A stretch of DNA of 6,052 bases. It comes from Candidatus Stahliibacteriota bacterium. Its GTDB lineage: Bacteria; Hydrothermota; Tepidihabitantia; SM23-42. Shown one piece after another: positions 1 to 5,714 of the stretch. Position numbers and translations under genes: made by a program. Each line of letters starts with the position of its first letter. Within the stretch, counting starts at the first letter, position 1. The stretch covers positions 1-6,052 of the forward strand of contig DAOVBK010000103.1 of the NCBI GenBank assembly GCA_030670605.1, written 5' to 3'. The notes under the pieces were generated by a model. The model made no database searches and was not told the origin of the DNA. It saw only the letters and a list, made by a program, of their open reading frames with translations.

Positions 1-1170
1 GATTTAAAGAAAATGAACCGTATTATTGAGATACGACCCGAGGATATGCTCTGTAAAGTTGAGGCAGGGGTAGTAGATGATGACTTGAATAGGGCACTCA
101 AACCGTATGGTCTGTTTTATCCTCCAACACCGGCATCAAGCAGGGTTGCGACGATCGGTGGGGAAATTGCCAACAATGCCTCTGGAATACGGTCAGTGAA
201 ATATGGCGCAACGCGTGATTCAGTCCTTGGTATGAAGGTTGTGCTTGCCAACGGCGATCTAGTTAACCTCGGCTCAAATACACGAGTAGAGGCATCTGGT
301 TACCAACTTGACAGACTTATGGTTGGTTCTGAAGGTACACTCGGAATAATCGTGGAAGCAACCTTGTTGCTTAAACCAATTCCAAAATTCCGATGTATCG
401 GCAGAGCAAGCTTCAACACACTCAAGGATGCTGGCGAATCGATATCTGAAATAATAGCGACTGGCGCCCAGCCATCCATGCTTGAGTTAATGGATAATAT
501 AGCTATCACGGCTGTAAATACGACACTTAAAATGGGTCTGCCGGATGTCGAGGCAATTGTCATGTTTGAAGCAGATGGAAAAGTTAAAGAAGCTGTAGAT
601 GCTGAAATGAAATTCATGAAGGAAATTTGTGAAAAACATAATGCCTTTGGCATTGAATTGAGTTATGAGCTAAAAGAAAGAACAAAGTTATTCGCCGGCA
701 GGAAGAAACTGTTCGCTGCACTATCACGATACGAGGCGGGTCTTTCCTGCACATCCCTCGCTGATGATATGGCAGTTCCTTATTCAAAAATGGCAGAATG
801 TGCAGGCAAAATCCATGAGATTGCCAAGCGGAACAATGTTGTAATGACTGCCTATGGACACTGTGGTTCAGGTTGTATGCATACAAAAATTTTAATGGAT
901 CCCACTAAGAAAGAACAGTGGGAAGGCGCAAAACGGGCAGTTGAAGAGGTCTATGAATATGTCCGCTCAGTTGGTGGAACAACCTCTGCTGAACATGGTA
1001 TTGGACTTTCGAAAGCACCTGCTTGGAAAATAGAAAAAGCAGACTCACTTGCGATGATGAAAGCAATCAAGAAAGCACTTGATCCAAACAATATACTAAA
1101 TCCCCACAAGCTGCAGGATGCACCTGAAGATTGGGTTACTGCAACGGAATTGAGATATCCAGTAGAATAG
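1..1170 (+). CDS. FAD-linked oxidase, GlcD / D-lactate dehydrogenase type, 5'-truncated
   Basis: The reading frame is open from base 1, so the gene begins outside the window. The first ATG (13) is internal, because the residues before it (DLKK) align with the family's 'MNR-I-EI' stretch. 389 residues are visible; family members are about 460, so roughly 70 N-terminal residues are missing. Residues 41-115 are the second half of the FAD-binding (PCMH/FAD_binding_4) domain, with PPTPAS, GG-IANNASG, KYG-TRD and GSEGTLG motifs. The rest is the FAD-oxidase C-terminal domain, with H287...H294 (HCGSGCMH), EHGIG (331-335) and the ending DPNNILNP. Family members oxidise glycolate, D-lactate or another 2-hydroxy acid; the exact substrate cannot be read here. 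The HCGSGCMH motif replaces the usual HAGDGN-H but keeps both histidines. The Fe-S partner starts 8 bases downstream, so the two are almost certainly one operon and one complex. Confidence 0.93.
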   Translation, partial: DLKKMNRIIEIRPEDMLCKVEAGVVDDDLNRALKPYGLFYPPTPASSRVATIGGEIANNASGIRSVKYGATRDSVLGMKVVLANGDLVNLGSNTRVEASGYQLDRLMVGSEGTLGIIVEATLLLKPIPKFRCIGRASFNTLKDAGESISEIIATGAQPSMLELMDNIAITAVNTTLKMGLPDVEAIVMFEADGKVKEAVDAEMKFMKEICEKHNAFGIELSYELKERTKLFAGRKKLFAALSRYEAGLSCTSLADDMAVPYSKMAECAGKIHEIAKRNNVVMTAYGHCGSGCMHTKILMDPTKKEQWEGAKRAVEEVYEYVRSVGGTTSAEHGIGLSKAPAWKIEKADSLAMMKAIKKALDPNNILNPHKLQDAPEDWVTATELRYPVE

Positions 1171-1174
1171 GAGA
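1168..1174 (+). promoter_or_regulatory. Ribosome binding site of the Fe-S subunit gene
   Basis: TAGGAGA overlaps the stop codon TAG of the upstream gene and lies about 5 bases before the ATG at 1179. It decides the start: the frame is open back to an ATG at 1131 inside the upstream gene, but only the ATG at 1179 has a Shine-Dalgarno sequence and begins the conserved protein. The overlap of stop codon and ribosome binding site suggests translational coupling. Confidence 0.8.
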
Positions 1175-1178
1175 ATAT

Positions 1179-2237
1179 ATGCCAAAGAAACACTTAGAAG
1201 ACTGGAAAAACGAATTAAATGTTTGCATAAGATGTGCGTACTGTTTTGAAGGATGCCCGGTGTTCGAGATCACTGGATGGGAGACAGACACAGCGCGAGG
1301 AAAAACGATTCTTGCCTATGGAATACTCGACGGCGAGCTCGAACCATCCCAGTATATTGCGGACAAATTATTCCAGTGTACCTATTGCCGGGATTGCTCT
1401 GAGCGATGTTCAGCCAACGTTCCTGTGGTCGATATTCTCGCTGCAGCACGTGCAGATATTGTCGAGGCTGGTTTTGCATCTGAAACACATAAAGGGATGG
1501 TAAAGAACGTCGAGGAAACCGGTAACATCTTTGGAGACAAAGAGATAAAGGCACCTGTTCAGAAAGGTGAAATACCTGTATACATAGGATGTCAATATCT
1601 TGCCCGACCCAATCAAACAAAGATGTATCTTAAGATTCTTGAAAAGCTTGGAGCAAAACCACGCGTTATAGACGAGATATGCTGTGGCTATCCTTTGTAT
1701 GCACTTGGATTCAGAAAGCAATTCGAAGAGCATAAGAAGAAGTTCCTAGATATCTTTCCAGAAAAAGAGATCGTAGCCCTCTGCCCAACCTGTACGGCTT
1801 TTATGCATGAAGAATACAAAAAAGATGTCAAACACATAACTCAGTTTATACTGGAGCATCTCCCCGAGAAGAATCTTGGACTCAAAGCAACGTATCATGA
1901 TCCCTGTGACCTTTCACGCGTCATGAACATAACCGAGGAACCAAGAGAAATACTCGAGAAACTCAGTATAGAACTTATCGAAATGCCGCGAAATAGAAAA
2001 ACATCTCAGTGCTGCGGTGGCGGCGGCGGCATACTGATGTCAGATGTGAATCTCTCAGATAACATTGCACTCCTGCGTATTAAAGAAGCAATTGCCACAG
2101 GTGCACCGCTCCTTATTACCCCCTGTCCAACGTGTGAACAGGTACTGAAAAAGGCAGCTGCTGCAGTCAGCGAAAAGGGCAACGGGACCATTCAAGTCAA
2201 GAACTTGAGCGATATAGTCTGGAAAGCCCTGAAATAG
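1179..2237 (+). CDS. (Fe-S)-binding protein with two CCG domains, GlcF/HdrD-like partner of the FAD oxidase
   Basis: This 352-residue protein is the iron-sulfur subunit that takes electrons from the adjacent FAD subunit. Two ferredoxin-type 4Fe-4S motifs lie at the N-terminus: C16-C19-C22-C26-P and C67-C70-C73-C77. Two cysteine-rich CCG domains follow. The first has C138, C168-C169-G and C202-PT-C205; the second has C243, C278-C279-G and C316-PT-C319. CCG domains are known from HdrB/HdrD, GlcF and LutA, where they bind a cluster or form a redox site. All expected cysteines are present and the length is normal for a GlcF/HdrD-type subunit. There are no membrane segments, so the pair is probably cytoplasmic and peripheral to the membrane. 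The terminal electron acceptor cannot be told: quinone and disulfide or ferredoxin routes are all known for relatives. It could equally be named a D-lactate dehydrogenase Fe-S subunit. Confidence 0.93.
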   Translation: MPKKHLEDWKNELNVCIRCAYCFEGCPVFEITGWETDTARGKTILAYGILDGELEPSQYIADKLFQCTYCRDCSERCSANVPVVDILAAARADIVEAGFASETHKGMVKNVEETGNIFGDKEIKAPVQKGEIPVYIGCQYLARPNQTKMYLKILEKLGAKPRVIDEICCGYPLYALGFRKQFEEHKKKFLDIFPEKEIVALCPTCTAFMHEEYKKDVKHITQFILEHLPEKNLGLKATYHDPCDLSRVMNITEEPREILEKLSIELIEMPRNRKTSQCCGGGGGILMSDVNLSDNIALLRIKEAIATGAPLLITPCPTCEQVLKKAAAAVSEKGNGTIQVKNLSDIVWKALK

Positions 2238-2247
2238 AAACCCATAT

Positions 2248-2434
2248 GGGGTCAGGTCTCAACATTTGGGTGACGGGGACGGTGCTTGACATTTTGACAA
2301 TTTTGTAATCTATGAGACCCCGGGATTGGGGCTAAGATGTCAAAATGTCAAGCACCGTCCCTCACTCACATTTCAAGACTATTTTATTCAAACAAGGGTA
2401 TCAGATTGAATGTCAAATGTTGAGACCTGACCCC
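2248..2434. repeat. Inverted-repeat element, copy 1 (outer), REP/MITE-like
   Basis: The arms are 2248-2268 (GGGGTCAGGTCTCAACATTT plus G) and 2414-2434, a perfect 21-bp inverted repeat enclosing 145 bases. The interior holds a second nested inverted-repeat element (2276-2361) and an AT-rich stretch (2362-2413). The palindrome CCCATATGGG (2241-2250) overlaps the left edge. The right arm belongs to a 29-base stretch (2409-2437) that recurs exactly at 3783-3811. The element fills the space between two convergent genes: it begins 10 bases after the Fe-S subunit stop, and its right part is read as the last codons of msrA. There is no coding capacity for a transposase, so movement would need one elsewhere in the genome. 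REP elements served by RAYT (IS200-like) transposases are the nearest known analogue; that link is inference. Confidence 0.85.
2276..2361. repeat. Nested inverted-repeat element of a second, related family
   Basis: The arms 2276-2298 (GGGACGGTGCTTGACATTTT plus GAC) and 2339-2361 are perfect over 23 bp and enclose a 40-base loop. Inside the loop CCCC (2318-2321) can pair with GGGG (2328-2331). The arm resembles the outer family: GGGG, then GGT, then an ACATTT-GACA core. This suggests two subfamilies of one repeat, one inserted within the other. As RNA, either strand would fold into a strong long hairpin. Because it lies between convergent genes it might block read-through, but no U-tract follows it on either strand, so I do not call a rho-independent terminator. 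Confidence 0.82.
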
Positions 2435-3151
2435 GATAACGAACTGAACAGGTGTAAGTTTCTTGCGTAGTTCATTATCTGATGGCTTTACATATTGGTT
2501 TGATTTTGAGACATTTACCTTGTCGCCCCATGTCTCCTTAATATAGTCCTCACGGCCTGAACCTTTCTTGTAACTCTTGTAGCGTACCGGACACGTCTTA
2601 TAGTAGTCCTGATGAAAGTCCTCTGCCGGATAAAATGCCGCCGCCGGCAATACCTGCGTCACAATAGAACCATCAAACTTACTAGATCTATCAAGTGTTG
2701 CTTTTGATTCTTCGGCGCTTTTTCTCTGTTCATCGTTATGATAGAAAATCGCGGTTCTGTATTGCGACCCCCGGTCAGCAAACTGACCTCCATCATCAGT
2801 TGGATCAATCTGACGCCAGAATACATCAAGTAGCTCTTCGTAGGTAACTTCTGCCGGATCATACGTTACGTGCACTGCTTCAAAATGACCGGTTCTACCA
2901 GAAGATACCTCCTCATAGGTCGGGCTCTTCTTGTGCCCACCCGTATAACCAGATGTTACGTCAGTCACGCCCTCGATTTCCTCAAACGGTGCTTCTATGC
3001 ACCAGAAGCAACCACCAGCAAACGTCGCCTTCTCATATGAACCCTTCGCACGGCTTTCAGTCGGCTCTTTCATCTTGCTGTGTTCACCTTCACCTCGACA
3101 CATACTCACAGCGATTGGTACGAAAAGCATGAGCAACAGTGTCAGTTTCAT
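2384..3151 (-). CDS. msrA: Peptide-methionine (S)-S-oxide reductase MsrA, exported; apparent remnant of an MsrA-MsrB fusion
   Basis: MsrA reduces methionine-S-sulfoxide in oxidised proteins, using a catalytic cysteine recycled by thioredoxin-like donors. The 255-residue product has an N-terminal hydrophobic segment (residues 3-17, then Cys18), a signal peptide or poor lipobox (VSMC), which points to action outside the cytoplasm. The MsrA domain runs over about 39-206, with GGCFWC (46-51; Cys48 catalytic by family), GYTGG (68-72), GHFEAV (88-93), DRGSQYR (126-132) and FYPAEDFHQDYY (173-184). After it comes a linker, KPSD-ELRKKLTPVQF (222-237), which matches the start of an MsrB domain in MsrAB fusions. 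There the homology stops. Residues 239-255 are encoded by the copy 1 repeat and its interior, including the stop codon. The MsrA part looks intact. A good ribosome binding site supports the ATG at 3151. Confidence 0.93.
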   Translation of the reverse strand: MKLTLLLMLFVPIAVSMCRGEGEHSKMKEPTESRAKGSYEKATFAGGCFWCIEAPFEEIEGVTDVTSGYTGGHKKSPTYEEVSSGRTGHFEAVHVTYDPAEVTYEELLDVFWRQIDPTDDGGQFADRGSQYRTAIFYHNDEQRKSAEESKATLDRSSKFDGSIVTQVLPAAAFYPAEDFHQDYYKTCPVRYKSYKKGSGREDYIKETWGDKVNVSKSNQYVKPSDNELRKKLTPVQFVIGVRSQHLTFNLIPLFE

Positions 3152-3159
3152 GTTAGTAA

Positions 3160-3165
3160 CCTCCT
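3160..3165 (-). promoter_or_regulatory. Ribosome binding site of msrA
   Basis: The minus strand reads AGGAGG, a perfect Shine-Dalgarno sequence, 8 bases before the ATG at 3151. It fixes the start at the codon that opens the signal peptide. Confidence 0.85.
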
Positions 3166-3216
3166 GTGAAGCAGTATGATACCTACCGCTATTTAGACAG
3201 CCGCGTAGGGCTTCAC
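3166..3216 (-). promoter_or_regulatory. Possible leader hairpin directly upstream of the msrA ribosome binding site
   Basis: In the msrA leader, GTGAAGC (3216-3210) can pair with GCTTCAC (3172-3166). Directly inside, CCTAC (3209-3205) can pair with GTAGG (3186-3182), leaving a 9-base bulge on the 3' side. The stem ends right next to AGGAGG. It could tune translation or simply be the end of the upstream transcript. It lacks a U-tract, so it is not a clear terminator. No known riboswitch is recognised. The spacer 3167-3243 shows no convincing -35/-10 pair, so msrA may be co-transcribed with the gene upstream. Confidence 0.3.
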
Positions 3217-3243
3217 GTTAAGATAAGTCTTCACAGAGAGGTA

Positions 3244-3666
3244 CTAAGCAAGAGTAAACCGTTCTATATCATATGAACCGGGTCTGAGGTACTCGATTTT
3301 TCTGACCACGATCTCAATAAGGGTGTAGTCCGGGTCATCTGCATCCTTCCAGAATTCCTTGAAAAAAGGCATAGTGTCTGCCAATTCCTTTTTCGTTTCC
3401 TGGTCGTCGATAATCACAGACTCGCCAGAGCATCTAATGCAACCATTATTTTCACCTTCTCCTACTAACAGACAGAACTCACTATTCTTGTTTTCCTGGA
3501 TCTGCTTGACCTTTGCGTTCTTTGTACCGGTAGAGATCCAGAACCTATTTTTATGGTAAATGAGCGCCATCGGTCTTACCCGCGGCATCTCACCATCACA
3601 CGTTGCATAATACACTGTTTGCATTTTCTTGAAATGTTTCAGAACTTCATCTTTAACATCATCCAT
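3244..3666 (-). CDS. Pyridoxamine 5'-phosphate oxidase-related, FMN-binding split-barrel protein
   Basis: The 140-residue protein has the look of the small PNPOx-like flavin reductase/split-barrel family. An N-terminal helix (residues 1-15) leads into YYATCDGEMPRVRPM (19-33), then IYHKNRFWISTGTKNAK (36-52) and a barrel strand with CLLVG, ending in a strand IEIVVRKIEYLRP. In relatives the PRVRPM and STGTKN-KV-QI segments line the FMN or other flavin/F420-type cofactor site. The substrate is unknown; members range from true pyridoxamine phosphate oxidases to general stress and haem-related proteins. This one is too short and divergent to be called PdxH. The length is normal for the small family. 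It has no signal peptide, so it is cytoplasmic. The ATG at 3666 follows AAGGAGA. The copy 2 repeat lies immediately upstream and may supply its promoter; msrA follows 92 bases downstream on the same strand. Confidence 0.85.
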   Translation of the reverse strand: MDDVKDEVLKHFKKMQTVYYATCDGEMPRVRPMALIYHKNRFWISTGTKNAKVKQIQENKNSEFCLLVGEGENNGCIRCSGESVIIDDQETKKELADTMPFFKEFWKDADDPDYTLIEIVVRKIEYLRPGSYDIERFTLA

Positions 3667-3670
3667 CTTT

Positions 3671-3677
3671 TCTCCTT
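3671..3677 (-). promoter_or_regulatory. Ribosome binding site of the split-barrel protein gene
   Basis: The minus strand reads AAGGAGA, 4 bases before the ATG at 3666. It lies 2 bases outside the left arm of the copy 2 repeat, so the element stops just short of the ribosome binding site. Confidence 0.8.
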
Positions 3678-3679
3678 GA

Positions 3680-3808
3680 GGGATCAGGTCTCAACATTTT
3701 AAATTAGATAACAGAACACCTTTCGCGATAAATCACGACAGATAAGGTAACACAATTCCATTATAATCAAGTTTTTCATTCAAATGTCAAATGTTGAGAC
3801 CTGACCCC
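3680..3808. repeat. Inverted-repeat element, copy 2, REP/MITE-like
   Basis: The left arm 3680-3699 (GGGATCAGGTCTCAACATTT) and the right arm 3789-3808 form a 20-bp inverted repeat with a single mismatch (A3683 against C3805), enclosing 89 AT-rich bases. The arms match the outer arms of copy 1, and the right side shares a 29-base identical stretch (3783-3811 with 2409-2437). The interior is unrelated to that of copy 1 and has no nested element. The element occupies exactly the space between the stop codon of the beta-helix gene (3813-3811) and the ribosome binding site of the next gene. It has no coding capacity. It is probably the same non-autonomous mobile repeat family. Confidence 0.83.
3760..3790 (-). 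promoter_or_regulatory. Candidate sigma70-type promoter within copy 2 repeat
   Basis: The minus strand reads TTGACA (3790-3785), a 19-base spacer, then TATAAT (3765-3760). Both hexamers are perfect consensus, but the spacer is two bases longer than the optimum. The -35 box overlaps the inner end of the repeat's right arm and the -10 box is in its interior. A start near 3753 would give a leader of about 87 bases, including the left arm, for the split-barrel gene. Copy 1 has the same TTGACA but no -10 at a suitable distance. Confidence 0.5.
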
Positions 3809-3810
3809 GA

Positions 3811-5625
3811 TTACCTCGCTAGTATCAACGTTCGCGTTGAAATGAATTCATCAGTTGCTAAGGCATAAAAATAGACACCGGATGACACATGCTGATTGTT
3901 CTCATCAGTACCATCCCAGTATACGGTGTAGGTTCCAGCACTGTGCAATCCCGTGGCAAGCACTTTAACACATCTACCGCTCACATCATAAATCATGAGC
4001 TCCACATATGTCGTCTTCAAAACACTGAAGCCGATTTGCGTCACTTGTGAAAACGGATTCGGACTGTTCTGGCTCAATGCATACTGCATTGGTTTTCTTG
4101 CCTGATCCTCCTGTATGCTCGACACAACTGACACATTTTGCCCAAATTCAGACGTATTACCGTTCATGTCAGTTGTTGTTGCTGTTACGGTATCCCCAAT
4201 GATAAGATTCGGTACCGACGCAGTCCAGTTGCCGCCTGCATCAGCATTTGTGACACCGAGATACAGTGCACCTTCTCCGTATCCTGTGGGGTCTGTCCGC
4301 ACCCTGAATACCTCAATCGCTGCCTGGATCGGGTCTGTATCAATATCAATTGTGCCGCTTACGGTTGTGTTGGGACCAAAGTAAAGAGCATTGGTAATGA
4401 CCGGGAAATTGACTTCCTCATTTGGTCCAGCATCAGGGTCGCCTCCGTCATTTGGTGTCACGCCATCATCAGCAAGGTCTATACCGAGTAAATTGTTATC
4501 GTAGATGCTGTTACGTGTTATCATATTACTGTCAGCATTGAAAGTATTCGACTGGTCTTCCCATATCATGACGCCATTTCTACCGTTGTGAGCAATCGTA
4601 TTACTATCGATAATATTACCACAGGCATAACCATAATTACCACCAGGACCATACTGACCGATTGACACGCCGTTTCGTAGATTGAGCATCGGTGTCACGC
4701 CGTCGCTTGCCAGTCCGATGAGATTATTGAAAACGATATTGTAGTTTGTATAGAAACCTTGTGGCTGGTAGCCAACAATGCCAACACCACTGTAGTCATT
4801 GCCAGATATGACATTACCGTCTATGACATTGTCGTGAGCCGTCTCACCAATGTATACACCATCATGGTTATTACCGAGATCAGCCATACCCACGATATCA
4901 ACTCCGATGTAGCAATCAAGTACCGCATTCATATAGACATCGCCGGGCGGGCAGTTCGATATGCTCACACCTTCTGCCCAGTTGCCTGATATGAGACACC
5001 TATCGACAATATTATCAAATGCAAAACCCGGGTTAGCCGGTGTGCAGATAATATCGACACCTGCCCAGAGCATCACCTGGTTCCATCCATTGCCCCAATC
5101 TGCGAGACCGCTCGGGTCAGTACCAACAAAACAGCAGTAGACAACATTAGCGAATGTACCGGGGTCAAGTGTTGCCTGAATGCGAATGCCATCCTGTTCA
5201 AAGCTATCAACAACCAGTCCCTGAATAGTGTTCATAGGTGACAGTATCCAGAACCCGTGCGACAAACCAGCACGTGACCCATTGACCTCAACCGTAAGAA
5301 CCGCAGTCGATGGCGGATTAGCACCAGCACCGGACCCAGGTTGTGTGAATCCATCGATGAGAACACCAGTTGGATCAAACAGTGGTGGCAATTGAGAATC
5401 CGGATATATCGTATAGAGTGGACCAGGTCCTGTTGTGATATTGAAGTCGATCGTGTCAGGGCCGGGAATTGTATTTGCCATGTTGATTGCCCAGCGCAGA
5501 CTGCCGGGATTGCTGTCATCTACCACATTCTGAAGAACAGTATAGGTCGCACTGTATGCGGCGGCTGCTAGCAAAACCACAAAAAGAGCACAGAGTACAA
5601 ACGAACACCTTTGAAAAATCTTCAT
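3811..5625 (-). CDS. Secreted right-handed beta-helix protein with C-terminal sorting (T9SS/FlgD-like) domain
   Basis: This 604-residue protein starts at the ATG at 5625, which follows AAGGAGG; the frame is open 19 codons further up, but those codons run over the promoter. Residues 1-26 are a signal peptide (K2, R6, hydrophobic 9-23, AAYSA). Residues 27-63 resemble the CSLREA-type entry motif (GSLRWAIN-AN, PG-DTIDFNI). Then comes a parallel beta-helix (about 85-400) with repeated NxI-GN and DGV-I units and three longer repeats beginning CFVGTD (165), YIGVD (239) and LIGLA (302). GIDL--DGVTPND (381-393) and an Asp-rich turn lead to a beta-sandwich (about 410-500, ending TTTDMNGNTSEFG). Residues 515-604 form a C-terminal sorting domain (NSPNPF, IYDVSGR, YWDGTDENN, SGVYFYAL, RTLILAR). 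It is most likely exported and anchored at or released from the surface. No catalytic residues are evident; polysaccharide binding or adhesion is a guess. Confidence 0.9.
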   Translation of the reverse strand: MKIFQRCSFVLCALFVVLLAAAAYSATYTVLQNVVDDSNPGSLRWAINMANTIPGPDTIDFNITTGPGPLYTIYPDSQLPPLFDPTGVLIDGFTQPGSGAGANPPSTAVLTVEVNGSRAGLSHGFWILSPMNTIQGLVVDSFEQDGIRIQATLDPGTFANVVYCCFVGTDPSGLADWGNGWNQVMLWAGVDIICTPANPGFAFDNIVDRCLISGNWAEGVSISNCPPGDVYMNAVLDCYIGVDIVGMADLGNNHDGVYIGETAHDNVIDGNVISGNDYSGVGIVGYQPQGFYTNYNIVFNNLIGLASDGVTPMLNLRNGVSIGQYGPGGNYGYACGNIIDSNTIAHNGRNGVMIWEDQSNTFNADSNMITRNSIYDNNLLGIDLADDGVTPNDGGDPDAGPNEEVNFPVITNALYFGPNTTVSGTIDIDTDPIQAAIEVFRVRTDPTGYGEGALYLGVTNADAGGNWTASVPNLIIGDTVTATTTDMNGNTSEFGQNVSVVSSIQEDQARKPMQYALSQNSPNPFSQVTQIGFSVLKTTYVELMIYDVSGRCVKVLATGLHSAGTYTVYWDGTDENNQHVSSGVYFYALATDEFISTRTLILAR

Positions 5626-5630
5626 TCCAA

Positions 5631-5637
5631 CCTCCTT
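5631..5637 (-). promoter_or_regulatory. Ribosome binding site of the beta-helix protein gene
   Basis: The minus strand reads AAGGAGG, 5 bases before the ATG at 5625. It selects this start, which gives a clean signal peptide, over the upstream ATG at 5682, which overlaps the predicted -10 region. Confidence 0.85.
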
Positions 5638-5669
5638 ATTTGGTTTACTGAAATACCGTATATATATCG

Positions 5670-5698
5670 ATTTTACATGCAAATTAATAGTTTGTCAA
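5670..5698 (-). promoter_or_regulatory. Sigma70-type promoter of the beta-helix protein gene
   Basis: The minus strand reads TTGACA (5698-5693), a 17-base spacer, then TAAAAT (5675-5670), with TG directly before the -10 box. This is close to consensus with ideal spacing. Transcription would start near 5663 and give a leader of about 38 bases. It suggests strong basal expression of the secreted protein. Confidence 0.65.
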
Positions 5699-5714
5699 CA
5701 GTTATGTACACTGT
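5698..5714. promoter_or_regulatory. Short dyad next to the -35 box, possible operator
   Basis: ACAGT (5698-5702) and ACTGT (5710-5714) form a 5-bp dyad around TATGTAC, touching the upstream edge of the -35 box. The position suits a regulator site, but the arms are short enough to occur by chance in an AT-rich stretch. Confidence 0.2.

Noticed and set aside
1131..1178. Upstream ATG at 1131 as the start of the Fe-S subunit
   Set aside because: It would overlap the preceding gene by 40 bases with no ribosome binding site; the ATG at 1179 has TAGGAGA and the conserved N-terminus.
300..1193. Minus-strand reading frames opposite the FAD oxidase gene (300-653, 614-886, 951-1193)
   Set aside because: They lie antisense to a clearly conserved gene, have no recognisable motifs or ribosome binding sites, and are shadows of its codon pattern.
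2276..2361. Inner palindrome as a rho-independent terminator
   Set aside because: The 40-base loop and lack of a following U-tract on both strands do not fit; a related repeat family with the same plan surrounds it, so a mobile repeat is the better call.
2248..3808. The two repeat copies as ends of one composite element carrying msrA and the split-barrel gene
   Set aside because: Each copy is complete in itself with left and right arms, and no transposase lies between them. Both genes look like ordinary chromosomal genes, so a composite mobile unit is not supported.
2238..3810. CRISPR array
   Set aside because: There are only two copies of the element, far apart, with inverted arms and unequal interiors; no regularly spaced direct repeats or cas genes.
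4115..4989. Plus-strand frames opposite the beta-helix gene
   Set aside because: They are antisense shadows of a repetitive coding region, without ribosome binding sites or recognisable domains.
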